Notes under the pieces: model-generated
What the model saw: only the letters and a program-made list of their open reading frames with translations
What the model was told of the DNA's origin: nothing
The model's database searches: none
Translations under genes and position numbers: made by a program
Assembly (NCBI RefSeq): GCF_052044135.1
Contig: NZ_JBQDYF010000005.1
Coordinates: 1 to 64,000, forward strand
DNA length: 64,000 nt
Source of the DNA: Salinisphaera sp052044135
Lineage (GTDB): Bacteria > Pseudomonadota > Gammaproteobacteria > Nevskiales > Salinisphaeraceae
Direction: 5' to 3'
Part shown: piece by piece, positions 55,754-64,000 of the stretch
Position numbering within the stretch: the stretch's first letter is position 1
How the letters are laid out: each line of letters opens with the position of its first letter

Positions 55754-56080
55754 ATGAGTGAAAATATCGTCAAAGTCAGTGACGACAGCTTCGAAAACGA
55801 CGTGCTGTCGGCCAAGGGCCCTGTCCTGGTCGATTACTGGGCCGAGTGGTGCGGTCCGTGCAAGCAGATCGCCCCGGTGCTCGACGAGCTCGCCGATCAG
55901 TACGAAGGCAAGCTGACGATCGCCAAGCTTAACGTCGACGAAAACCCCGACACCCCGCCGCGCTATGGCATTCGCGGTATTCCGACCCTGATGCTGTTCA
56001 AGGACGGCGAAGTGGCCGGCACCAAGGTCGGCGCTGTGTCCAAGAGCCAGCTTGCCGAATTCGTCGATCAGCATATCTAG
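55754..56080 (+). CDS. trxA: Thioredoxin 1
   Basis: This 108-aa protein has the redox site W32-C33-G34-P35-C36, preceded by VLVDYWAE, the buried Asp of the family in VLVDYW, and the cis-Pro loop GIPTLMLFKDGE. Length is that of E. coli TrxA. GAGG stands 9 nt before the start. It reduces cytoplasmic disulfides. It lies 111 bp before the rho start. Confidence 0.97.
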   Translation: MSENIVKVSDDSFENDVLSAKGPVLVDYWAEWCGPCKQIAPVLDELADQYEGKLTIAKLNVDENPDTPPRYGIRGIPTLMLFKDGEVAGTKVGAVSKSQLAEFVDQHI

Positions 56081-56191
56081 TCTGATTCGACCCGCGTGCC
56101 GCCGAGGGCGATTGGCGGCACGCATCGAACATCCATCCTTGAATCGTTGCCCGACCCGGCGACGACATATCCCGAACGAGCGTATATAACC

Positions 56192-57748
<1,557 letters not shown>

Positions 57749-57761
57749 CGCAGGCTGGGTC

Positions 57762-57790
57762 AAAAAAGCGGGCTGCGGCCCGCTTTTTTT
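57762..57790 (+). terminator. Intrinsic terminator after rho
   Basis: A-run plus GCGGGC (57762-57773) pairs with GCCCGC plus T-run (57778-57790) across the loop TGCG, ending in seven T. It lies 13 bp after the rho stop. The clearest intrinsic terminator in the window. Confidence 0.92.
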
Positions 57791-57934
57791 GGTTCTTCGC
57801 GGATTACGGAGGGCCATTGTGCCCTGCGGGTCCCGAGCGTTCCAGCGGGTGTGGATATGAGTCAGCAGTGCACTGGCTGGCAACGCCGAACAGGCGCTCG
57901 GAAAGCCCCGCCGCGGGCGTCTTCGCCGACCTCC

Positions 57935-58006
57935 GGTTTCGCGCTGCAGCGCGAGTCACTTCTCTTGCTTGCTCAACACAAGTAACCAAGAGAAAAGCAC
58001 CCGGCA
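57935..58006. repeat. Structured intergenic repeat of a widespread proteobacterial type
   Basis: TTCTCTTGCTTG (57960-57971) pairs with CAAG (57979-57982) and CAAGAGAA (57987-57994) with a 4-nt bulge, followed by AAAGCACCC. This recalls the recurrent stretch with CTCTTGCTTG and AAGTAACCAA-GAGAAA that I know from intergenic regions of several high-GC proteobacteria. It lies in the 633-bp rho-pqiC gap. Its boundaries are uncertain and may extend to about 57830-58040. Confidence 0.5.
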
Positions 58007-58104
58007 CCACGCCTCGCCGTCGCCGCACAACGGGACGGAAATACCGACACGGTGCATGAGAGCCTGGCGTATTCCGTAAACCGTTGCATCGCGGCCCATC
58101 TATT

Positions 58105-58278
58105 AATCCGGCATCAAAACAGCTGACTTCATCAGCTGTTTTCAACGCCTTCAAAAATAAAAGCCGGCGCCTGTCCGTCTTTTATTTTCAAAGGCTTCGC
58201 GGCCGATGGCCGCGGCGAGCATGCGGTCGCATACGCGCGCTATCAACCCGAAAAATCATCTATTTTTGTGCCGGGTTA
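58105..58278. repeat. Dispersed intergenic repeat, copy B
   Basis: Partner of 8861-9030. The core 58141-58243 matches copy A at about 80 of 103 positions. Copy B has additional perfect hairpins: AAAACAGCTGA-CTTCA-TCAGCTGTTTT (58116-58142) at the left and CGCGGCC-GAT-GGCCGCG (58198-58214) in the middle. An imperfect AACCCG/CGGGTT hairpin ends it at 58245-58277. The left hairpin is weak in copy A. It fills the gap between the rho terminator region and pqiC. Confidence 0.7.
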
Positions 58279-58381
58279 ATAACTATCGAGCCCAGCATCC
58301 GGCTCGCCTCGATCCCGCAAATACGCGAAGAGCCTTGTTTATGCCGGTATCGTGGCACCGGCTCATGCCATCATGCCGGGC

Positions 58382-59005
58382 TCAGGGTCGTGGCGCCGAC
58401 GCGAGCTTATCCGTCAGTGCCGGCACCATGCCGCGTGCTATGTCCTGCCAGCCGCGGGACAGGCTGTTGACCAGCGCCGGATAGCCATCGCCGGATAGCG
58501 GTACGGTTTTTTCGAAGGCGTGTCCGTCGAGGGTATGGCCTTTCGGCCCGACCAGCGTCCAGCGTCCGGCGATGTGCGCCTTGCCGTCATAATGGCCGAG
58601 AAACTGGTCCACGCGCGTCTGCAGCTGATAACGCCCCTGCTGGTTGCTGCTGGTGCGCACGACGTTCACGCCGGGAAGGCGTTGTTCCAGCGTGGCGTAG
58701 AGGTCGTCGGTGAGTTGCCCGGAAAGCGACGAGGCCCAGCGGTTGTCGTTGGCGATGACGACCTTGTGCGGCCCGGTCTGATAGACGATGCCGCCCTGGT
58801 CGAGATAAGACGCGGTCGTGACCGGCGCGATCATCAGGGTCGGTGCGCAGGGCTGTGGCGTGGTGTCCGGCGCGCTGGCGCCGGCGTCCAGTACGAACAG
58901 CGACGGCGAACGCTGCGTCGTTGCGCAGCCGGCGAGCGCGACAAGCGACACGCCCAGTGTCGCGGCTGTGAAGAGGCGCCGTAGCGAGGCACGGAAAAGC
59001 ATCAT
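58382..59005 (-). CDS. pqiC: Intermembrane transport lipoprotein PqiC
   Basis: This 207-aa lipoprotein has the lipobox LAGC with Cys27 after a signal helix (FTAATLGVSLVALAGC). The ABC-type transport auxiliary fold follows (TLMIAPVTTASYLDQGGIVYQ; RWASSLSGQLTDDLYATLEQRLPG; HYDGKAHIAGRWTLVG). It overlaps pqiB by 4 bp (ATGA at 59002-59005). In E. coli the orthologue anchors the PqiB tunnel at the outer membrane. Confidence 0.9.
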   Translation of the reverse strand: MMLFRASLRRLFTAATLGVSLVALAGCATTQRSPSLFVLDAGASAPDTTPQPCAPTLMIAPVTTASYLDQGGIVYQTGPHKVVIANDNRWASSLSGQLTDDLYATLEQRLPGVNVVRTSSNQQGRYQLQTRVDQFLGHYDGKAHIAGRWTLVGPKGHTLDGHAFEKTVPLSGDGYPALVNSLSRGWQDIARGMVPALTDKLASAPRP

Positions 59006-60654
59006 GGGTGGGCCCTCGGGACCGGGTCCTTGCCGTCGGGACGGCCGAAGATCAGCGAATTGGGATGGTCACGCAGCGTGCGTGCCAGCGGCGCGGCATT
59101 GTCGAGTACCTGGTTCAGGCGGTCGATGGTCTGGTTGAGCTGCTGATAGGCCGGCGCGCCCTGCTGGAAGTTGTCGAGTGTGCGCTGCAACTGTTGCAAT
59201 GTATCGCTGAGCTGGCCCGGCAGCTTCTGCGTGCCCGGCTCGGCCAGCAACGCATTGATGCGGTGAGTGGCCTGACGCAGTTGTTCCAGTGTCTCGTTGG
59301 TCGTGCGTGCGGCATGCTTGACCTGGTCGACGATCGGGCCGATGTCCAGTTTGTTGAGCTTGTCCATGAGATTCGACAGCTGCTGCTGGATGCTCGTGAT
59401 CTGGCTTGGCTCGCTGGGGAATACCGGATACGGGCCGACCTTCTTCGGGTCGTAGTCCTTGGCATGTTGATCGAAGGTTAGGTCGACGAACATCGCGCCG
59501 GTCAACAGATTCGAGGATTTGACCGTTGCCCGGAGCCCGTGTTTAAAGAACTGCCGATTGCGCTCGTGCCACTGCTTATCGCTCATGTGGGCCCAGGCCA
59601 GGCTCGGGCGTTGCGGCTCGATGGCGATCAGTACCGGAATCTTGAAACCCGAAAAACTCGAGGGTTTGAAATCCGGCGGATAGAAGGGGACCTTCTCCAC
59701 CGTGCCCACGCGCAGCCCGCGATACTCGACCGCCGCGCCGGCATTCAGCCCGCGTACCGAGTCGTCGAGCAGTACCACATATCTGAGCTGGCGTTTGTAG
59801 CGATCCTGGGTCGCGGCATTGTGGGTCGCGTAGAGTTTGAAGCGTTCGCCATTGCTGGCGGACTGGCCGCTGTCCACGTCCGCCGGCTGGCCGAAGGTAA
59901 TGCCGCCGGCCAGCACGCTCTGCAGCGAGCCCAGCTGGACATCGACGCCGTCGGAACCCAGATGCAGATCCACGCCGGAGCGCAGCCAGAACTGTGTGGC
60001 GTGGGTGATCAGCTGGGAATAGGGCTTGCTGATGAACACGGTGTAGCGGGTCTGGCGCTTGGCGACCGAGAATTGGCTGTCCTCGATCCGGCCGACATTC
60101 TGCCCCTGGTAGACGATTGGATCGCCCACCGACAACGTATTGTCGCCGGAATTGATCAGTTGCACCGTCACCCCCGGCTTGTTGCTGGGCATCGGTGGCG
60201 GGCTGTCCTGAACGTTGAAGTGACGCTTGTCGCTGCGTTGCTTGGCGGGGCGTAGCTGCAGGTAGGCGCCCGACAGGATGGTGTTCAGGCCGGAAATCCC
60301 CTGTGGGCCGACGCGCGGCTTGACCACCCAGAATGTCGCCCCCTCGCCGAGCAGTTTGCCGGTGTCGGGATTCATCTGCACGGTGACCTGCGCGCCCTGG
60401 CCGTCGTCGGTCAGCGCCACGCCCGTGACATGGCCAACCTGCACGCTGCGCACCTTGAGCTGCGTGCTCCCGGCCTCAATGCCCTCGGCCGTATCCATAT
60501 CCAGCGTGATCACCGGGCCGCGGGAGGCCCAGCTATCGTACAGCAGCCAGCCCCCGATCAGCGCCGCGGCGAGCGGGATCAGCCAGACCGGGGAAACACG
60601 CCATCGGCGCGGCGTGGTGATTTCGGCGGTATCGTCGGGCGGGTTATCGCTCAT
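59002..60654 (-). CDS. pqiB: Intermembrane transport protein PqiB (MCE family)
   Basis: This 550-aa protein has one N-terminal membrane helix (VWLIPLAAALIGGWLLYDSW), three MCE/MlaD domains (near 40-130, 155-240 and 280-395; landmarks IEAGSTQLKVRSVQVGHV, LSVGDPIVYQGQNVG and LNAGAAVEYRGLRVGTV) and a C-terminal helical needle of about 100 residues (ISSIQQQLSNLMDKL-type coiled coil). It forms the periplasm-spanning lipid tunnel with PqiA and PqiC. It overlaps pqiA and pqiC by 4 bp each. Confidence 0.94.
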   Translation of the reverse strand: MSDNPPDDTAEITTPRRWRVSPVWLIPLAAALIGGWLLYDSWASRGPVITLDMDTAEGIEAGSTQLKVRSVQVGHVTGVALTDDGQGAQVTVQMNPDTGKLLGEGATFWVVKPRVGPQGISGLNTILSGAYLQLRPAKQRSDKRHFNVQDSPPPMPSNKPGVTVQLINSGDNTLSVGDPIVYQGQNVGRIEDSQFSVAKRQTRYTVFISKPYSQLITHATQFWLRSGVDLHLGSDGVDVQLGSLQSVLAGGITFGQPADVDSGQSASNGERFKLYATHNAATQDRYKRQLRYVVLLDDSVRGLNAGAAVEYRGLRVGTVEKVPFYPPDFKPSSFSGFKIPVLIAIEPQRPSLAWAHMSDKQWHERNRQFFKHGLRATVKSSNLLTGAMFVDLTFDQHAKDYDPKKVGPYPVFPSEPSQITSIQQQLSNLMDKLNKLDIGPIVDQVKHAARTTNETLEQLRQATHRINALLAEPGTQKLPGQLSDTLQQLQRTLDNFQQGAPAYQQLNQTIDRLNQVLDNAAPLARTLRDHPNSLIFGRPDGKDPVPRAHP

Positions 60655-61913
60655 GAAGCATTGCCAGGGGCCCGCTCGGGCCAGAGTAAACGGGTATCGA
60701 AGGTGAGTGCTGCGATCATGGTGAGGATGACCACGCCAGCGAAGGCGATCGCGCCGGGCCCGGGTTCGATCGACATCAGCGCCCCGGCCTGAACCAGGGT
60801 CGCCAGCACGGCGACCACGAACACGTCAATCATCGACCAGCGGCCGATTTTTTCCGTGATGCGGTAGGCGCGCGTGCGCGCCAGCGACGCGGCGGGCCGG
60901 CCCCGGGCGGCGATGCAGAGCCAGGCCAGGGCCACGATCTTGGAGACCGGCACCACGATGCTGGCCACGAAGATCACCGCCGCGATCGGCCAGTCGCCGG
61001 ATTCGGCCAGGTGCAGGACGCCGGCCGCGATCGTCTGCGGCTGGGCATTGCCGAGGGTCACCGTGGACAGCACCGGATAGATATTGGCCGGGATATACAG
61101 CAGCGCGGCGGTAACCAGCAGCGCCCAGGTGAGCTGGATGCGATCGACCCGGAACACATGATGACGCTTGCCGCAGCGCGGGCAGCGGTGGCGCCGGTGA
61201 GCCACGAACGGCGTGCCGCAGGCGCCGCAGGCGATCAGCGACTGGCTCCGGCCGCTGGCGCCGGCATGCGCCGTCATGCCTGGTTCGGGGGCTGGCGCGA
61301 TCGCATCCCAGAGTGCGGTCCAGTCAATGAGTGTCACCGTGCGCAGCAACAGCAGCGAATAGATGCAAAAGGCGATGAACGACGCCCGGATATGGATATC
61401 GGCCAGGGATACGATCTTGACCAGGCTGACCAGCACGCCGACGATGAATACGTCGGACATCATCCAGGGCTCGATCGGTCGCAACAGGCGGGCCAGCGGT
61501 ATCGCGCCCGGCAGTCGTTGATGGCCGGCGCCAAGGCAGAGATAGACCAGGGCGGCGAGATACAGGCCGGGGAACGCCACCGTGGTTGCCAGCAACACAA
61601 GCGCGAGCACGCCGTAATGGTCGCCGATCAACGCCCCGGCCGTATCGGCGAAGCTCATGACGTGGCCCACGCCGTGGGTGGAAAACGCGAGGAACGGAAA
61701 CGCGAACACCAGGCCGAGCATGATAAGCGCGCCGATGGCGCAGGCCATCGGCGCCTGGGCATCGCGCCGCGCGGTACCGGTCAGGTGATGATGGCAGCGT
61801 GGGCAGTGGGCACGCTGCCCGGGCCGGCGCGCCGGCAGTCGAACCACCCAGTCGCATTCACTGCACAACGCCAGTCGCCGCGCCGTGGTCGGCGAGCCCG
61901 GTGTCTCGCTCAC
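60651..61913 (-). CDS. pqiA: Intermembrane transport inner-membrane protein PqiA
   Basis: This 420-aa polytopic protein is a tandem of two PqiA domains, each starting with a zinc-ribbon-like cysteine set: CSECDWVV with CPRCHHHL at the N-terminus and CGACGTPFV with CPRCGKRH in the middle. About eight membrane segments are visible. A WSMIDVFVVAVLATLVQAGALMSIEPGPGAIAF block is characteristic. It overlaps pqiB (ATGA) and starts 50 bp after gltA. It is the first gene of pqiABC. Confidence 0.93.
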   Translation of the reverse strand: MSETPGSPTTARRLALCSECDWVVRLPARRPGQRAHCPRCHHHLTGTARRDAQAPMACAIGALIMLGLVFAFPFLAFSTHGVGHVMSFADTAGALIGDHYGVLALVLLATTVAFPGLYLAALVYLCLGAGHQRLPGAIPLARLLRPIEPWMMSDVFIVGVLVSLVKIVSLADIHIRASFIAFCIYSLLLLRTVTLIDWTALWDAIAPAPEPGMTAHAGASGRSQSLIACGACGTPFVAHRRHRCPRCGKRHHVFRVDRIQLTWALLVTAALLYIPANIYPVLSTVTLGNAQPQTIAAGVLHLAESGDWPIAAVIFVASIVVPVSKIVALAWLCIAARGRPAASLARTRAYRITEKIGRWSMIDVFVVAVLATLVQAGALMSIEPGPGAIAFAGVVILTMIAALTFDTRLLWPERAPGNAS

Positions 61914-61963
61914 GTCAGCGGCGGCCGTGGGCGCCGCTGACGATGCGCTCGCGGTGGCGCGGA

Positions 61964-63256
61964 TCAGCGGTTGTCGATATCGACGTAGTCACGCAGGTCG
62001 TAGCCGGTATAGACCTGACGCGGACGTGCGATGCGCATGTTCGGATCGGCCATCATCTCGGACCAGTGCGCGGCCCAGCCGACCGTGCGCGCGATGGCGA
62101 ACATCGGCGTGAACATATTGATCGGAATGCCCAGCGCCTGATAGATGATGCCGGAGTAGAAATCCACGTTCGGATACAGCTTGCGCTCGACGAAGTAATC
62201 GTCTTCCAGCGCCACCCGCTCCAACTCAAGCGCCAGCTCGAACAGCTTGTTGTTCTGCATGTTGTAGTGCTCGAGCACTTCATGGCAGTAGCTGCGGATG
62301 ACCTTGGCGCGCGGGTCGAAGTTCTTGTACACGCGGTGGCCGAAGCCCATCAGCTTGAATGGGTCGTCCTTGTCCTTGGCCTTGTCGAGATACCTGGAGA
62401 CCTGGGAGGCGTCGCCGATCTCGGCGAGCATGTTCAGCACCGCCTCGTTGGCGCCGCCGTGGGCCGGGCCCCAGAGTGCGGCGATGCCGGTCGAGATGGC
62501 GGCATAGGGGTTGGCCCCGGTGGAGCCGGCCATGCGTACGGTCGAGGTCGAGGCATTCTGCTCGTGATCGGCGTGCAGGATGAACAGGATGTCCAGCGCC
62601 TTGGCGGCGACCGGATCGACTTCGTACTCCTCGGCCGGCACGGCGAACATCATGCGCAGCAGGTTCGAGGCATAGTCGAGATGATTCTTCGGGCCGATCT
62701 TGGGTTGGCCGATGGAGTGCTTGTAGGCCGCGGCCGCGATGGTCGGCATCTTGGCGATCATGCGATGCGCGAAGATCTCCCGGTGCTCCGGATCGCGGAT
62801 GTCGGTGGTGTCGTGGTAGAACGCCGACAGCGAACCCGTGATGCCGGTGAGTATGGCCATCGGATGGGCGTCGTAGTGAAAGCCGTCGTAGAACTTGACC
62901 AGCGACTCGTTGAGCATCGTGTGATGGGTGATGGAGTCGCGGAACGCCGCCATTTGATCCGCGGTCGGCAGCTCGCCGTTGAGCAGCAGATAGCAGACTT
63001 CCAGATAGCTCGACTTTTCGGCCAGATCCTCTACCGAGTAGCCGCGGTACATGAGCTTGCCGTTCTCGCCGTCGATGAAGGTGATGTCGGAATCGCAGGA
63101 ACACGTGGCGGTGAACGCCGGGTCGTAGGTGAATACGCCCTGTTTCTGGTTGAGTGCGCGCACATCGACGGCCGGCGTGCCCCGGGTCCCTTCGACCAGG
63201 GGCAACTCAGTGGTCTGGCTCTCGTCGCCGTTAATCAATTTGTACGTGTGGGCCAT
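61964..63256 (-). CDS. gltA: Citrate synthase (type II)
   Basis: This 430-aa enzyme condenses acetyl-CoA and oxaloacetate. Catalytic and binding blocks are ADHEQNASTSTVR, GPAHGGANEAVL, FGHRVYKNFDPRAK and NVDFYSGIIYQALGIP. The N-terminal beta domain (PAVDVRALNQKQGVFTYDPAF) identifies the hexameric type II enzyme of Gram-negative bacteria. It precedes pqiA by 50 bp and follows the malic enzyme gene on the same strand. Confidence 0.97.
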   Translation of the reverse strand: MAHTYKLINGDESQTTELPLVEGTRGTPAVDVRALNQKQGVFTYDPAFTATCSCDSDITFIDGENGKLMYRGYSVEDLAEKSSYLEVCYLLLNGELPTADQMAAFRDSITHHTMLNESLVKFYDGFHYDAHPMAILTGITGSLSAFYHDTTDIRDPEHREIFAHRMIAKMPTIAAAAYKHSIGQPKIGPKNHLDYASNLLRMMFAVPAEEYEVDPVAAKALDILFILHADHEQNASTSTVRMAGSTGANPYAAISTGIAALWGPAHGGANEAVLNMLAEIGDASQVSRYLDKAKDKDDPFKLMGFGHRVYKNFDPRAKVIRSYCHEVLEHYNMQNNKLFELALELERVALEDDYFVERKLYPNVDFYSGIIYQALGIPINMFTPMFAIARTVGWAAHWSEMMADPNMRIARPRQVYTGYDLRDYVDIDNR

Positions 63257-63288
63257 GGTGAGTCTCCCGAAAGTTGCCGCAGGGCTCC

Positions 63289-64000
63289 CTACCGATCGGA
63301 TACATCGATCGCGGGCTGCGGGTAATGCGAAGGGTATTCAATGCGTGCCACGCCGGTTTCCACCGCGGCGGCGGCAACCGCCGGCGGTACGAAATCGATC
63401 AGGCGCGGGTCGAACGGGCTGGGGACGATATAGTCCGGCCCGAACGACATGCTGTCCTGGCTGTGCGCTTCCAGCACCGTATTGGGCACCGGGCGGCGGG
63501 CGAGTTCGCCCATGGCGCGCGCGGCGGCGACGCACATCTGCATGTTGATGCGTCGCGCGCGCACGTCCAATGCGCCGCGGAAGATATAGGGAAAGCCCAG
63601 CACGTTATTGATCTGGTTCGGATAATCCGAGCGGCCGGTGGCCATGATCAGGTCGTCGCGCACGGACTTGGCATCTTCCGGCAAGATCTCGGGGTTCGGA
63701 TTGGACAGCGCGAACACGACCGGTCGGGGCGGCATGGACGCGATCTGCGCCCTGGATACCGTGTCCGGCCCGGACACGCCGATGAACACGTCGGCGATCG
63801 CCATGACGTCATCGACCGTGCGCTTGTCGGTCCGGGTGGCGAATTTGGCCTTGTATTTCGACAGATCATCGCGGCCGTCGTGGATCACGCCCTTGCTGTC
63901 GCACATGTAGATGTGCTCTTGGGTCACGCCCATCTCGATCAGCAGATTCATCGAGGCAATGGCCGCCGCGCCCGCGCCCATGCACACGATCCTGGCGTCG
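63289..64000 (-). CDS. Malic enzyme, C-terminal part
   Basis: The gene runs off the right edge and only the last 237 codons are present. Visible are the NAD(P)-binding start IVCMGAGAAAIASMNLL, then ADVFIGVSGPDTVS, PVVFALSNPNPEILPEDA, IFRGALDVRARRINMQM and the closing helices. This is the ME NAD-binding domain of the short bacterial malic enzymes. It decarboxylates malate to pyruvate. No phosphotransacetylase domain is attached: the protein ends about 40 residues after the ME domain, unlike the long MaeB form. The coenzyme cannot be judged safely. Confidence 0.92.
   Translation of the reverse strand, partial: DARIVCMGAGAAAIASMNLLIEMGVTQEHIYMCDSKGVIHDGRDDLSKYKAKFATRTDKRTVDDVMAIADVFIGVSGPDTVSRAQIASMPPRPVVFALSNPNPEILPEDAKSVRDDLIMATGRSDYPNQINNVLGFPYIFRGALDVRARRINMQMCVAAARAMGELARRPVPNTVLEAHSQDSMSFGPDYIVPSPFDPRLIDFVPPAVAAAAVETGVARIEYPSHYPQPAIDVSDR

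Noticed and set aside
58084..58470. A 128-codon plus-strand ORF over repeat copy B
   Set aside because: The same repeat in copy A encodes a different, shorter reading with a different C-terminus, and the DNA is better explained as a structured repeat.

Overview
This 64 kb window is chromosomal DNA from a high-GC Gammaproteobacterium. The best taxonomic evidence is gene order: pilMNOPQ-aroK-(RDD)-aroB-gltB-gltD with mrcA divergent from pilM, and rhlB divergent from trxA-rho. A halophilic or marine genus such as Salinisphaera would fit, but I cannot prove the genus from sequence alone. No rRNA, tRNA or CRISPR array was seen. Coding density is high, and many adjacent genes overlap as ATGA, TGATG or GTGA.

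Layout. (1) 1-8040: oxidative uronate catabolism. A TRAP transporter (dctPQM), uronate dehydrogenase and the N-terminal end of 2-oxoglutarate semialdehyde dehydrogenase lie on the minus strand. A GntR regulator and kdgD-gci-gli lie divergently on the plus strand. Together they take uronates to 2-oxoglutarate. (2) 8047-8769 pyrF, followed by copy A of a dispersed structured repeat. (3) 9308-15763: a branched-chain-amino-acid-type ABC transporter with two paralogous binding proteins and a fused LivG-LivF ATPase. (4) 16242-19711: a decayed prpD-like 3' end, an SDR, an acyl-CoA synthetase and an IS630-type transposase remnant. (5) 19724-37180: core genes gltD, gltB, aroB, an RDD membrane protein, aroK, pilQPONM, mrcA and a conserved unknown. 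(6) 37680-51065: a nitrogen-scavenging island. It holds a GntR regulator, a TauABC-like transporter with two binding proteins, an isochorismatase-fold cysteine hydrolase, two DUF1989 proteins, a urea/guanidine carboxylase, allophanate hydrolase, a small coupled ORF and an HRI1-like protein. (7) 51177-64000: an AHL-lactonase-type metallo-hydrolase, a universal stress protein, cysQ, rhlB, trxA, rho, two repeat elements, pqiABC, gltA and the C-terminal part of a malic enzyme.

How the parts work together. The uronate cluster feeds 2-oxoglutarate into the TCA cycle, where gltA and malic enzyme act. 2-Oxoglutarate and ammonium are also the inputs of nitrogen assimilation by GltBD. The island at 37.7-51 kb would release ammonium from guanylurea, biuret, guanidine or urea through allophanate. 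I read it as a guanidine/guanylurea-type pathway rather than simple urea amidolysis, because both DUF1989 genes and an isochorismatase-fold hydrolase sit directly beside the carboxylase.

Most promising for follow-up: the guanidine/guanylurea-type island; a two-copy structured repeat (8861-9030 and 58105-58278); a MITE-like element with 16-bp terminal inverted repeats (44454-44600) inside the island; the LivGF fusion; and an Asn/Gly-rich prion-like N-terminus on Rho.
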